From positions 1,798,001 to 1,862,000 of the forward strand of contig JAPZLL010000001.1 in NCBI GenBank assembly GCA_036250225.1: a DNA stretch of 64,000 nt, read 5' to 3'. Below the pieces are notes generated by a model, which saw only the letters and a list, made by a program, of their open reading frames with translations, had not been told where the DNA came from and did no database searches. Both the position numbers and the translations under genes were made by a program. Source of the stretch: Cercophora sp. LCS_1. Lineage: Eukaryota > Ascomycota > Sordariomycetes > Sordariales > Lasiosphaeriaceae. Below are positions 45,618 through 54,776 of this stretch, one piece after another (the stretch's first letter is position 1; each line of letters begins with the position of its first letter).

Positions 45618-46065
45618 GAAGATGTCTAGAGGGCTGATTCCTAATCATATCATCGCCGATTCAGAGGACATTATCCAAAAGACACGAAGGGAATGAATTG
45701 CAATGCGAAAGCGATGCTCGACCTCCTTGGGAATGGAAAATGGAAACTTTGAAGCTCCAAATTGAGAATGACGGTGTGGACTGCCAAGTTGCGCGACGCA
45801 TCCACCAATCGTTGGTTGCGACTTCCCGGCGTGATGGCGCTTAGCTGGATCAGTTTTGCGGGCAATATTGACTCGTGGCAAAACTTCGGGTATGTGTTGG
45901 CACGGCAACTATGACCAGGGGTGGGCTCCACCCCCGCGCATCCTGACCGAAGCGGAGGATTGCCGGCAGGCAATTTTCAGCGTTCTTCGATCTCAATCGT
46001 CCCACGCATCTGCACTTCGCGACATCCAAAGCCAGTTCGAAACGGTATTCTGGCCTCCTAGCACA
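45618..46065. promoter_or_regulatory. Divergent promoter region (separase / small membrane protein)
   Basis: A 448-bp gap between outward-facing starts, so promoters and 5' UTRs of both genes are packed here. No specific site identified. Confidence 0.5.
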
Positions 46066-46728
46066 ATGACTCGAGCCACATTCCGACGCGCGCTATTTGC
46101 GCCAATCTTTACACGTGCCACCATAGTCCCAAGTGCTCTTGCGACTCCCGCATTACGAGCAAGCTACGCAACAGTCCCGAAAGTTGCACAAACCTCGTTC
46201 TGGAAGTCAATGGTGCCCAAGTTTCTTCGCCCTGTCTCGCCCGATGACGACCCCTTTGGTGTTCAGGCTGCCAAAAAGGCGAGGAGATCAAAGGAGTGGA
46301 ATCCTGCAACGTTTTTCATCGTCATCTTCCTCTCCATTGGGTCGATGTCGATCAACATGATTGCGCTGAAGAAGGACTTTGCGGCCTATGTACGCCGCTC
46401 CGACACCAGGATAGGACAGTTACGCGAGGTTATCGAAAGGCTTCAGAACGGCGAGGAGGTGGATGTCGGAAAAGCTCTAGGCACGGGCGATGCGGAGAGG
46501 GAATCTGAGTGGGAACAAGGTTCGTGCTGTGAGCTTGAGCCTTCCCCCTCTCATTTTTAACAATCTCTAGTCATCAACGAACTCGCAAAAGAAGAGGTAA
46601 AACGAAAGGAGAAGAAGAAGCGGTCAGACCGCACTCAAGAGGCGACGCCGGCTCAATCAAAGCCAGTCCCGGAGCCAATTCGACCAGAGGGGCAGACAGC
46701 GCCGTCCAGCAAGGCAGCGTTCTATTAA
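46066..46728 (+). CDS. Small single-pass mitochondrial-type membrane protein (DUF5321-like)
   Basis: Function unknown. Exons 46066-46519 and 46571-46728 give 203 aa; the 51-bp intron is GT-AG. The N-terminus (about 1-45) is Arg/Ala/Ser/Thr-rich without acids, a good mitochondrial presequence. One hydrophobic helix follows (ATFFIVIFLSIGSMSINMIAL, about 80-100), then a helical region with LREVIERLQNGEEVDVGKALGTGD and a Lys/Glu-rich tail. The pattern 'EWNPATFFI.IFL.IGSMSI' and 'GE.VDV...LGTGD..RE.EWE' resembles the fungal family I recall as DUF5321. An assembly factor of the INA17/INA22 kind is an alternative, on topology only. Its stop lies 23 bp from the stop of the convergent sirtuin gene, so the two 3' UTRs must overlap. 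Confidence 0.78.
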
Positions 46729-46751
46729 TTGGTAATTGTAACAGTTGCATG

Positions 46752-47948
46752 CTATGACAGCATGTCCTTGAACACGCCACTTCCGCCCTGAAGCGGCATG
46801 TCAGCATGGGGAAGTCTTGTGCCTTGCGCAGAACGACTGAGTTCCTCTACCAGAGCGGGCAATAATTGCTCCGTAGGCAGTTCTACTCGAACTCCTTGGT
46901 TTCCCAATTGATGAGGGTCGAGGTGAGAGAAGAAGATGTCCTCGCCTCTGACGCCGCCCATATTCACTATCCCAATGGGCATCCCTCTGTCTCTCGCTCT
47001 CTTCGCCAAGCGCCATGCCGAATAGGTGGCGAGAGATGTCGCGAGCACTAATAAACGCCCGGCACCATCAATCGCATCCTCAGCCGCCTGCTTGACCCTA
47101 TTACTTATGCTCTCGCCGAACATAACGACGGCGGGTTTTAATATTCCGGCATTGCTCTCCGAGGTCCACGCTCCATCGTCGTCGACTTCAACGACCCCCC
47201 TCACTCCATCCCCTACCAAGGGCGGATCCACCAGGCACTTAGGACATGCGGGATACCGAAATGTGGTATAAGGGGCATTTGGCACATCCACATCGCCGTC
47301 CGGGTTCATTCGGATCCCCCTCTTCCTCTTTTCAATCGGGTCTTCAGTCTCCAAAGCCCCGGAAGCGATGGCCTCAGACAGGAGGGCGGCCCAAACGGGA
47401 TTCAGTCGCGCAAGCTCATCCTGGAAGCTATTCCTGGGATACTCTTCTAGGCAAGAGGTGCAAACCGTTGAGCGTAAATAGCCATGCAATTCCACTGTGT
47501 TGGTCCCTGGATGGGCCCGCGGGTGAAATGAGTCCACGTTCTGTGTGATGACGCTGGAGACGAGCCCAAGATCTGCCAGATCCCGTACGGCGTAGTGGCT
47601 GGCGTTCGGCGCCGCCTTGTGCAGCGTCGTCCAGCCTAGGAAGCTCCGAGCCCAGTAGCGTTTGCGGGCCTCGTGGCTGGCGAGGAATTCGTGATAGTAG
47701 ATGGGTCGGTAGGTTTTATTCACTCTGTAGGTTCCATTGGCACCTCGGTAATCTGCCAGGCCGCTTGCCACGGAGAGACCAGCGCCGGTGAGGATGACAG
47801 TGGAGGGGGGCAGGGAGGATGGAGGAGGTGATGTGAAGAACTGGTGGAGGGCGGAGAGAGCCCCAGCTTGGGTGGTGGCGCTTGACGGATGGATGTGTGG
47901 ATGGGGAAAGGGAGTGGTGTATGGGATGCGAAGGAGTGGCTTGGGCAT
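46752..47948 (-). CDS. Sirtuin, NAD+-dependent protein deacylase, SIRT4-like (class II)
   Basis: Predicted NAD+-dependent lysine deacylase or ADP-ribosyltransferase of the SIRT4-like group, probably mitochondrial. A single 398-aa exon. The NAD+-binding motif GAGLSVASGLADYRG is at 55-69, TQNVDSFH at 135-142, and the catalytic His is in VELHGYL (His155). Zinc-binding pairs are CTSC (163/166) and CPKC (235/238). They are 68 residues apart, wider than the 20-45 usual in compact sirtuins, owing to an insert with a KRKRG patch. Late conserved elements are VVMFGESI, LATSLATYSAWRL (in place of the usual GTSL) and GIVNMGG. The first 30 residues are Pro/His-rich and only weakly presequence-like. The gene is convergent with 46066-46728, with 23 bp between stops. 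Confidence 0.9.
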   Translation of the reverse strand: MPKPLLRIPYTTPFPHPHIHPSSATTQAGALSALHQFFTSPPPSSLPPSTVILTGAGLSVASGLADYRGANGTYRVNKTYRPIYYHEFLASHEARKRYWARSFLGWTTLHKAAPNASHYAVRDLADLGLVSSVITQNVDSFHPRAHPGTNTVELHGYLRSTVCTSCLEEYPRNSFQDELARLNPVWAALLSEAIASGALETEDPIEKRKRGIRMNPDGDVDVPNAPYTTFRYPACPKCLVDPPLVGDGVRGVVEVDDDGAWTSESNAGILKPAVVMFGESISNRVKQAAEDAIDGAGRLLVLATSLATYSAWRLAKRARDRGMPIGIVNMGGVRGEDIFFSHLDPHQLGNQGVRVELPTEQLLPALVEELSRSAQGTRLPHADMPLQGGSGVFKDMLS

Positions 47949-48534
47949 CGTGCCCGTTGGGTGTGGTTGTCCACGTGAAGAGCGCTGGCAGTTGTTGTGT
48001 TACGGACCCAAGATCTCCGGCCGTTAGACAAAAAAGAGAGCCGTTCGGCGGATTAGGTCATCGATTTGCATGTCTCACCGATCGGCCGGGTTCAGGTTCC
48101 GAGCCCGCGTTCTTGGCTTGAGCTTGGACCGATCCCAATGCTGGGGCGAAAGCTTGGATCGCGGGGCACAAAAGGCTGGCTTGAAAGGCTGAAAGGAACC
48201 AGATTTGTGGAAAAATGAGGTAAAAAAAAAAAAACAATGCTTGGATTTCCAGACATTGCCATTGGTGCCCAGAAACATGCCATGCTGTGTTTCAGTTCCC
48301 AATTCGCTTAGTGAGCTCCTGCGATGGAGCTGGTACCTGTGACGTCTATGGCTCTTTTTTGGTCCCTTGAGCTTTTCCACTTGGGACGGCTCAATCGGTT
48401 GCGTGCTCAAGGAAAAATCCCGACAGATGCACTGCATCAATCGTACCGCATGACGTTCCCGCTTCTTGACTCGGCACTGAAGGCACGGCGCAACTGATCG
48501 CGTTTGCACCGGTGTGTATTGGATTTCTGGCAAG
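47949..48534. promoter_or_regulatory. Divergent promoter region (sirtuin / CDF transporter)
   Basis: A 586-bp gap between outward-facing starts. It contains a 12-base A run at about 48223-48234. No gene or named site seen. Confidence 0.5.
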
Positions 48535-50064
48535 ATGCCCTTGTACACCCGGCAGCTTGCGCGTCTCGGGGGTACCTCTGACGCTGGATCCCTCCTATCT
48601 GCGACTTCCAGACCCAGAAGGGCACGGAGTCACCATGTTCCATTTAGCCCTTCGCCGAGGACACGTCTCCCACAACCACAGCTGTGCGCACTGCCGGTGC
48701 GAATCTACCAGACCTTTTCTCCTAACCGAGCCTTCCTCGACCGCATGCGAAGATACTCCCTCAATCTCTCCCCGTACCACCCATCAGCACTGATTCGACC
48801 GACAACCTCACGCGACACAGCCATGGGCGCTGCCACACAGACTCGAGGCCACGCCGGCCATTCGCACCACCATCACCACGACAATGTGTACCTCACCTCG
48901 TCCAACAAGAACGACGCCGGCGTGCGCATCACCCGAATCGGCCTCTACTCGAACCTGGGCATGGCAATTGCCAAGGGCGCAGGCGGCTACCTCTTCAATT
49001 CGCAATCCATGATCGCCGACGCCTGGCACAGTCTCACGGATCTTGCTTCTGACGTTCTGACGCTTGCGACGGTATCATGGAGTTTACGCCCACCAACAGC
49101 AAACTTCCCACAAGGGTTTGGCAAGGTTGAGAGTCTTGGGTCGCTCGGTGTGTCGAGCATGTTGCTCTTCGGCGGCCTGTTTATGTGCATGAACAGCTGC
49201 ACCTCTCTCTATGCGCAGCTCTTCCTCGATCCTGACGCGGCGGCGGCGCTTCTCGAACACGGCCACCACCACGGGCATAGTCATGGCGGCCACAGTCACG
49301 GCTTCCAGGGGCCCAGTTTGCATGCCGCCTGGCTTGCGGCAGGCACGGTGGCCATCAAGGAGTGGCTGTATCATGCGAGTACGTCACCCTCTCATCCCAT
49401 CTCGCTTCCGTTACTAACTAGTCTGGAAATAGCCATGAAGGTCGCACGCGAGCGCAAGTCCTCGGTCCTCGCCTCTAATGCCGTCCACCACCGTGTTGAC
49501 AGCCTTACGGGTATCGTCACCCTCTTCGCGATTCTCGGCGCAAACTTCCTCCACGATGCGGCCTGGCTCGACCCCGTTGGTGGTTTCTTCATCTCGCTTC
49601 TTGTGATCAAGGCCGGGTGGGGAAATACACTCTCAGCACTGCACGAACTTGCGGATCGCAGCATTGACGAGGAAGTGCGCCATTCCATTTTAAAGCAGGT
49701 GGCCAAGGGCTTGGAGGGTATTAGCGAAAGCCACGAGGTTGAACTTCGGGAAGTCTCTGGCGTCAAGAGCGGCCAGAATTATCTCGTTGATCTCGAGCTG
49801 GCGGTTCCAAACTTGTGGACTATTGAGGATGTCCGTGAGATTGAAGATGCGGTCAGGACGCGGGTTGGCGCAAAGGTCAGGGGCGTCAGGCGCGTGAGGG
49901 TCAGGTTTGTGCCCAAGGAGGCGAAGCCTAGTGAGATGTTTGATGAGTTTATCCCCGGCGATGTGAGCCCCAAGTCGAGCCCCGAGCCGGAGGAGGATGA
50001 TCACGACCATGACCATGACCATGGCCATGGGAAGAATGGCCACCATCACCACAAGGACTTGTAA
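48535..50064 (+). CDS. Cation diffusion facilitator, mitochondrial Mmt1/2-like metal transporter
   Basis: Predicted metal exporter of the CDF family. The closest yeast counterparts, Mmt1/Mmt2, move iron across mitochondrial membranes, but zinc or manganese cannot be excluded. Exons 48535-49378 and 49433-50064 give 491 aa. The 54-bp intron (GT-AG, branch CTAAC) is in frame and stop-free, so the unspliced frame stays open. The N-terminal ~95 residues are rich in Arg, Ser and Pro and fit a mitochondrial presequence. Metal-site motifs are DAWHSLTD in TM2 and HHRVDSLT in TM5. A His-rich loop (HGHHHGHSHGGHSHG) and a His/Asp-rich C-terminus (DHDHDHDHGHG, then HHHH) are typical metal-binding tails. 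The C-terminal cytosolic domain begins after ALHELADRSID. The ATG at 48535 is the first in frame; a GTG lies 21 bp upstream. Confidence 0.9.
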   Translation: MPLYTRQLARLGGTSDAGSLLSATSRPRRARSHHVPFSPSPRTRLPQPQLCALPVRIYQTFSPNRAFLDRMRRYSLNLSPYHPSALIRPTTSRDTAMGAATQTRGHAGHSHHHHHDNVYLTSSNKNDAGVRITRIGLYSNLGMAIAKGAGGYLFNSQSMIADAWHSLTDLASDVLTLATVSWSLRPPTANFPQGFGKVESLGSLGVSSMLLFGGLFMCMNSCTSLYAQLFLDPDAAAALLEHGHHHGHSHGGHSHGFQGPSLHAAWLAAGTVAIKEWLYHASTSPSHPISLPLLTSLEIAMKVARERKSSVLASNAVHHRVDSLTGIVTLFAILGANFLHDAAWLDPVGGFFISLLVIKAGWGNTLSALHELADRSIDEEVRHSILKQVAKGLEGISESHEVELREVSGVKSGQNYLVDLELAVPNLWTIEDVREIEDAVRTRVGAKVRGVRRVRVRFVPKEAKPSEMFDEFIPGDVSPKSSPEPEEDDHDHDHDHGHGKNGHHHHKDL

Positions 50065-50816
50065 AAAAGAATCACCGGGTTGTTTCCTTCGAGACGTCAG
50101 GTTGAGCATTGGGACGGCGTTAGGAGATTTGGTACAATATCATGGGGTGGTCTTGTTGATTACATGGGTGTAGACTAAGTGCTGATACCGATTTGCTCGT
50201 TCTTGAGCATTACAGTTTAGGGTCGACATGTGCGGAATGCCTGTAATGTTGACTTGCCCCTGAGGAAATCCAATTTTACCACAATTCGATACACTTTTTA
50301 TTAGACAATTTCCTCATTCGTCATAATGAATTTTCTCTAAGTCAGCAGTAACCACGCACACTGGCGATGTTTTGGTAGGCAAACAGCAAGCACATCCGGA
50401 CACTTTGGGCGGTTGATGGATTTTACAGGCAACACACTTCAGAACGTGTAATTTCAGCGGTGCCAGAGTGAGCTCAGTGAGCACAACGCTTGAGCCCCAG
50501 GTCCCAACTACTGTCGAAGGAAACTACGCCCGAGGCTCGCCCCTACGTCGATAAGATCAGATTAAGCGCGTGAATTAAGAAGCCCCAATGCTGCCTTGTG
50601 CCTCGGATTTGGAGCCTGGAGGTGGGAGGGCAATCGCCCCAAGCTCCAAGGGTTACAAGGGAACCTTGACGTCAGGGTTCTTATCTTATCGCAGCTCACA
50701 AACGACCCCTCCATCCATACTCCAACCACAAGGCAGCAAACCAGCCTCGCCTCCCCCAAAACATCACCACTTTCACCAAAACCTCCCACTAAAAACCAGC
50801 TCCTGCAAACCTCACA
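50065..50816. other. Intergenic between CDF transporter and csn5
   Basis: A 752-bp tandem spacer holding the CDF 3' UTR and the csn5 promoter. It is AT-rich at 50280-50340. No gene seen. Confidence 0.55.
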
Positions 50817-51879
50817 ATGGGTAAACTAACCCCCAATAATGACACTCTCTCCCAGCTAAACACGTATCCCAGAGCTCCCTCTCACAGACCGCCTCGCGGA
50901 CCCAACCCGCGACGCCCTCTACGCCTACGACCCAGACGCCCAAAAAACCATCACCTCCAGCAGACCATGGACCAAAGACCCGCACTACTTCAAGACCGTG
51001 CGCGTCTCCTCCGTCGCTCTTATCAAAATGGTCATGCACGCCCGCTCCGGCGGCTCCCTCGAAGTAATGGGCCTGATGCAAGGCTATGTGGACGGCACAG
51101 CGCTGGTAGTGACCGACGCCTTCCGACTGCCGGTGGAGGGTACCGAGACCCGGGTCAACGCGCAGGACGAAGCAAACGAGTACATGGTCGAGTATCTCAA
51201 TCTCTGCCGAGAGGACGGTGCGCGCATGGAGAATATCGTCGGCTGGTACCACTCGCACCCGGGGTACGGGTGCTGGCTGAGCGGCATCGACGTGGGCACG
51301 CAGCACATGCAGCAGCAGTGGAATGACCCCTTTGTTGCGGTGGTTATCGATCCGGACCGCACTATCAGTGCCAACAAAGTGGAGATTGGAGCGTTTAGGA
51401 CGTTTCCCGAGAACTACAATGCCGCCGCCGACGCCAGCGGTGGCGGCAACGTCAGCGTGCCTGTTAACAAGGCGGAGGATTTCGGCGCCCATGCTAGTCG
51501 GTACTATGCGCTTGAGGTGGAGCATTTCCGGTCGAGCTTGGACAGTCGGTTGTTGGAACTGTTGTGGAACAAGTATTGGGTTCAGACGCTTGCGCAGAAC
51601 CCGCTGCTTACAAATCGGGATTATGGGACGAGCCAGATGGCGGATCTCGAGTACCGGATCAAGGAGGCGGTTACGTCGGTGTCCAGGGGGGCGAGGACGG
51701 GCGCGCTGATGCCGGGACCGAGTGTGGGGCCGGGACATAAGGGGGTTGAGCAGAGCATGGAGAAGATCCTGAAAGACGTCAACCAGATCGCCGCCAAGGA
51801 GCGGGCTGGGTTGATGGCTGCTGATGTCAAGACTAAGATTTTTGGCAGCGGCTTGCAATCGGGGGATCCTTCTGCTTAA
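50817..51879 (+). CDS. csn5: COP9 signalosome subunit 5 (JAMM deneddylase)
   Basis: Catalytic metalloprotease of the COP9 signalosome, which removes Nedd8/Rub1 from cullins and so resets cullin-RING ligases. The frame needs a 4-nt first coding exon (50817-50820, ATGG). Then comes a 52-bp intron with GTAAAC donor, CTAAAC branch-like site and CCCAG acceptor, and exon 2 is 50873-51879. The result is 336 aa starting MELPLTDRLADPTRDALYAY, as expected for fungal CSN5. Without splicing the only ATG is out of frame with the domain, and an in-frame TAA lies at 50857-50859. The MPN+ domain has its glutamate in LEVMGLMQGY and the JAMM motif GWYHSHPGYGCWLSGIDVGTQ with its two His and Asp intact. The protein ends soon after the helical C-terminal part, a usual length. 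Confidence 0.94.
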
Positions 51880-52110
51880 GTGGTTCGGAAAGGCTGGTGA
51901 TTCTTTTATGGAGCAAGCACGGAGTCTTGGGAACTGTTGATTTAGACGTGGGACGGTGCATTCTACGTGGAATAATCATGATACAGGCACGAAAAAAAAA
52001 ATGAAGCCCAAACGGCATATGGTACAGTATTCGTACAGGCTCCTTCTATCCAGAATTGTGATATACAGTCGTGGGTATCCTCGTCACGTTAACTCCATTA
52101 CTACGAGGTA

Positions 52111-54154
52111 TTACTGCTGAGTTGCAGCACCATGTTGCCCGTCTGCCGTCTCCTCTTCAACCTTGCTTTCTGCTTCGGCCTCGAATTCGCGAACGACATT
52201 GCGCGCCACCTTGAGTCTCCGCACGACCTCGGCTCTCCCAAGCAATACGAGAGAGTCAACAAGACTCGCGCTTGGCGTGTCTCCGAGCAAAGCCCACCGC
52301 AAGACGGCGTAACCGTTCACATGCTTGAACATCTTGCTTCTCTCCTGTTTTCTCTGAGACGCAAGACCCTCCGCGTGTGTTTTCACAAACTGCTCAGTCG
52401 CGGCTTTGGCAGTGAAAATGTCGGAATTGACATTGAGACTCTCGTAGATACCCTGGAGGAGAGGCCCAAGGTTTCCATCCTTGGAATAGAGAAACTCGTT
52501 CCCGTTGAACTCGGCTTTGCGGTACGTCTCTCGGACATGGGACTCTGGTAATGCCCAGAAGTAGTATCTGCTCCGTTCGATGAATTCCCTTTGTTCGGGA
52601 ATTCGGGGATTGAGTGCCATGACATCTCGGACGTAATCCTGGAGAGCATCGAGTGCCTTTTGCGGCAGCTCCGGAAGCGGGTTTTCAGTTTCAGACGCAT
52701 TGGCCGCCCGCTCTTTCTTCAAGAGCGCCTCGGTCTTGTCGTTCTGAATCTTCTCGTCCATTCTTCGCCGCAGAATCGGAAGAGGCTGACCGATCTCAGC
52801 CAAACCGGCTTCCTTCAGGACGTCGACCTGGTTGTTATGCCTCAGATTTTCCATGTGCTGGACGAGGCCTGTCCTGGGCACCACGAAACGCTCCCTAGCC
52901 CGGGCGACGACGTCTGGCTCGATCGAAGTGAGCATCCGTTCAAAGTGGCGGCCGTGGAGGAAGGTAAGCTTGTCAAACTTGACCATGATGTCGCCCTTGG
53001 TGAAGTTGAACTCGAATTTGTCAACCATCTCGTCGAGCGACATTAGCTCGTGGTTGGACACGCCCTTGGCTGCTGGGGGCAGAGACCAGCCGAGAAGGAC
53101 GGCAAAGTTGAGGAGAGCCTCGGGTGGGATGTTGTTTTCCTTGTACCAATCTAGCGTGCCGCCCTCGTGGCGTTTGCTCAGCTTTTGTCGGCGCTCGTCA
53201 ACGAGGAGGCCAACGTGGGCGAACTGAGGGGGTGCCCAGCCGAAGGCGTTGTAGATGTCTACGTGCTTGGGCGCGGAGATGAGCCATTCCTTTTGGTTTT
53301 GTTAGATTGGTTAAGTTGGAGTAACCTGGCTAGGAAAAACTTACACTACCCCTGATAACATGCGTGATATGCATGAGGTGATCGTCAACGACATTGGCAA
53401 AGTGATAGGTAGGGAAACCGTCCGACTTGATGAGGATGAAATCGAAATCCGGTTTCCCGTTCCTGAACTTGCCGTGCACGATATCGTGGATGGCTGTAGG
53501 CTCAGCCGGTGCACGAAAGCGCACGACATGCGACTCTCCTAGCTGCGCGCGGAAGGCCGATTCCTTGGGGTCGAGGTTGCGGCAGGTACCCGGGTAGCCC
53601 TGGTGTTCCTGTTTGTTTTGTGATGTATGTAATGGGCAAAAGCATCTGTACACCTTGCCCTCCTCCAGCAGTTGGTCGATATACTTGCGATAAATGTCTA
53701 GCCGCTCCGATTGTCGATACGGACCATACGGGCCGCCAACATCCGGGCCCTCATTCCACAAGAGGCCTGCCCATCTCAGATCATCCTTCAGCCCATCCTC
53801 GGCACCCTGCACAGTACGGGCCTGGTCGGTGTCTTCAATTCGAAGCAGAAACCTGCCACCAGTCTTCTTGGCGAGGAGGTAATTGTAGAGTGCGGTTCGA
53901 AGACCGCCCAGGTGCATGAACCCAGTGGGCGAGGGCGCAAATCGGGTGCGAGCTGGGCCGTTAGGAAGCCCTCCCTTGGGGAATAACGCATCAAAAGTCG
54001 GATGTGGGTTCGACTTGAAGATGGAGCGTATTCGCGGGGATACACCCGATTTTGGCGAGCCAGAGGTCCAGCGACGCCCTGCACTCAAAGTATTTGGCCT
54101 TGCGTGAAGGCATGTTGGCGGTATGGGCCTCCTCGCCCGTGTTGCGGCCTGCAT
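52111..54154 (-). CDS. mse1: Mitochondrial glutamyl-tRNA synthetase
   Basis: Class I synthetase charging mitochondrial tRNA(Glu) (and in many fungi probably tRNA(Gln) for later amidation). Exons on the minus strand are 54154-53345 and 53289-52111 (662 aa); the 55-bp intron is GT-AG and joins VIRGS to EWLISAPKH exactly. The N-terminus (MQAATRARRPIPPTCLHARP) is a clear presequence. The HIGH motif is in RFAPSPTGFMHLGGLRTALY and the KMSKS-equivalent is KLSKR. A nondiscriminating bacterial-type architecture continues through the anticodon-binding helical domain. Between CFC and GTCRNL the frame runs through a short poorly conserved stretch; an additional tiny intron there cannot be excluded but is not required. 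The C-terminus is Glu/Ala-rich. It is convergent with csn5, 231 bp apart. Confidence 0.93.
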
Positions 54155-54776
54155 TTTGGAGTGTGATCACCTCCACCGCCCAGAACTCATGAGAGCGAAT
54201 GTGTGAAAGCCGGTCTGATGTTGAGATAAGATGCACAGACCAGTTGAGTGGTTGAAAATTAGGGGCGGCGTTGCGGCAATCGTTCTGCCAAGTGCCAAGA
54301 CGGCCGCCAACGCTGTGGCGGGTGCGCCTGGGGGAGTTTACCTCAACGTCCCGGCAGTTTGTATACCTACCCAAAAAAAAAAAAAAAATCCAAAAAGAAA
54401 TCGAACTCAAGCTGTGCACCTTTCAAAGTAAGAGTCATCCAAATGGACTCGGACATCCAAGTGGACTCGCTAACGGTGTGCTTGATGTTTATGCAGTCCA
54501 ATTTGGTCACTTATATACTGTGTGGACTCCCCTCGTGCTTGTTCACCAGTTTCCGCATGGCTCTTTACTAAGTGAAGCTCCAGCCTCCATTCATATGTCC
54601 TCCCAATATCCTCTCTGTCCTTGACTATGAAATTTCTTGAGCCTAGATATTGCCAACAAACTCCCCCGTCAGTTTATACTTGTGTGCACCTTCAATACAT
54701 TCGTTGCTTGCTTGTCATCCCCAGCGGGACGCCACCACCAACAATATATCGATAAAATCCCGCTCTCTTTCACGAT
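54155..54776. other. Intergenic between mse1 and the MFS gene
   Basis: Contains the mse1 promoter and the 3' flank of the MFS gene. A 16-base A run is at about 54373-54388. Short ORFs here have no family character. Confidence 0.55.
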
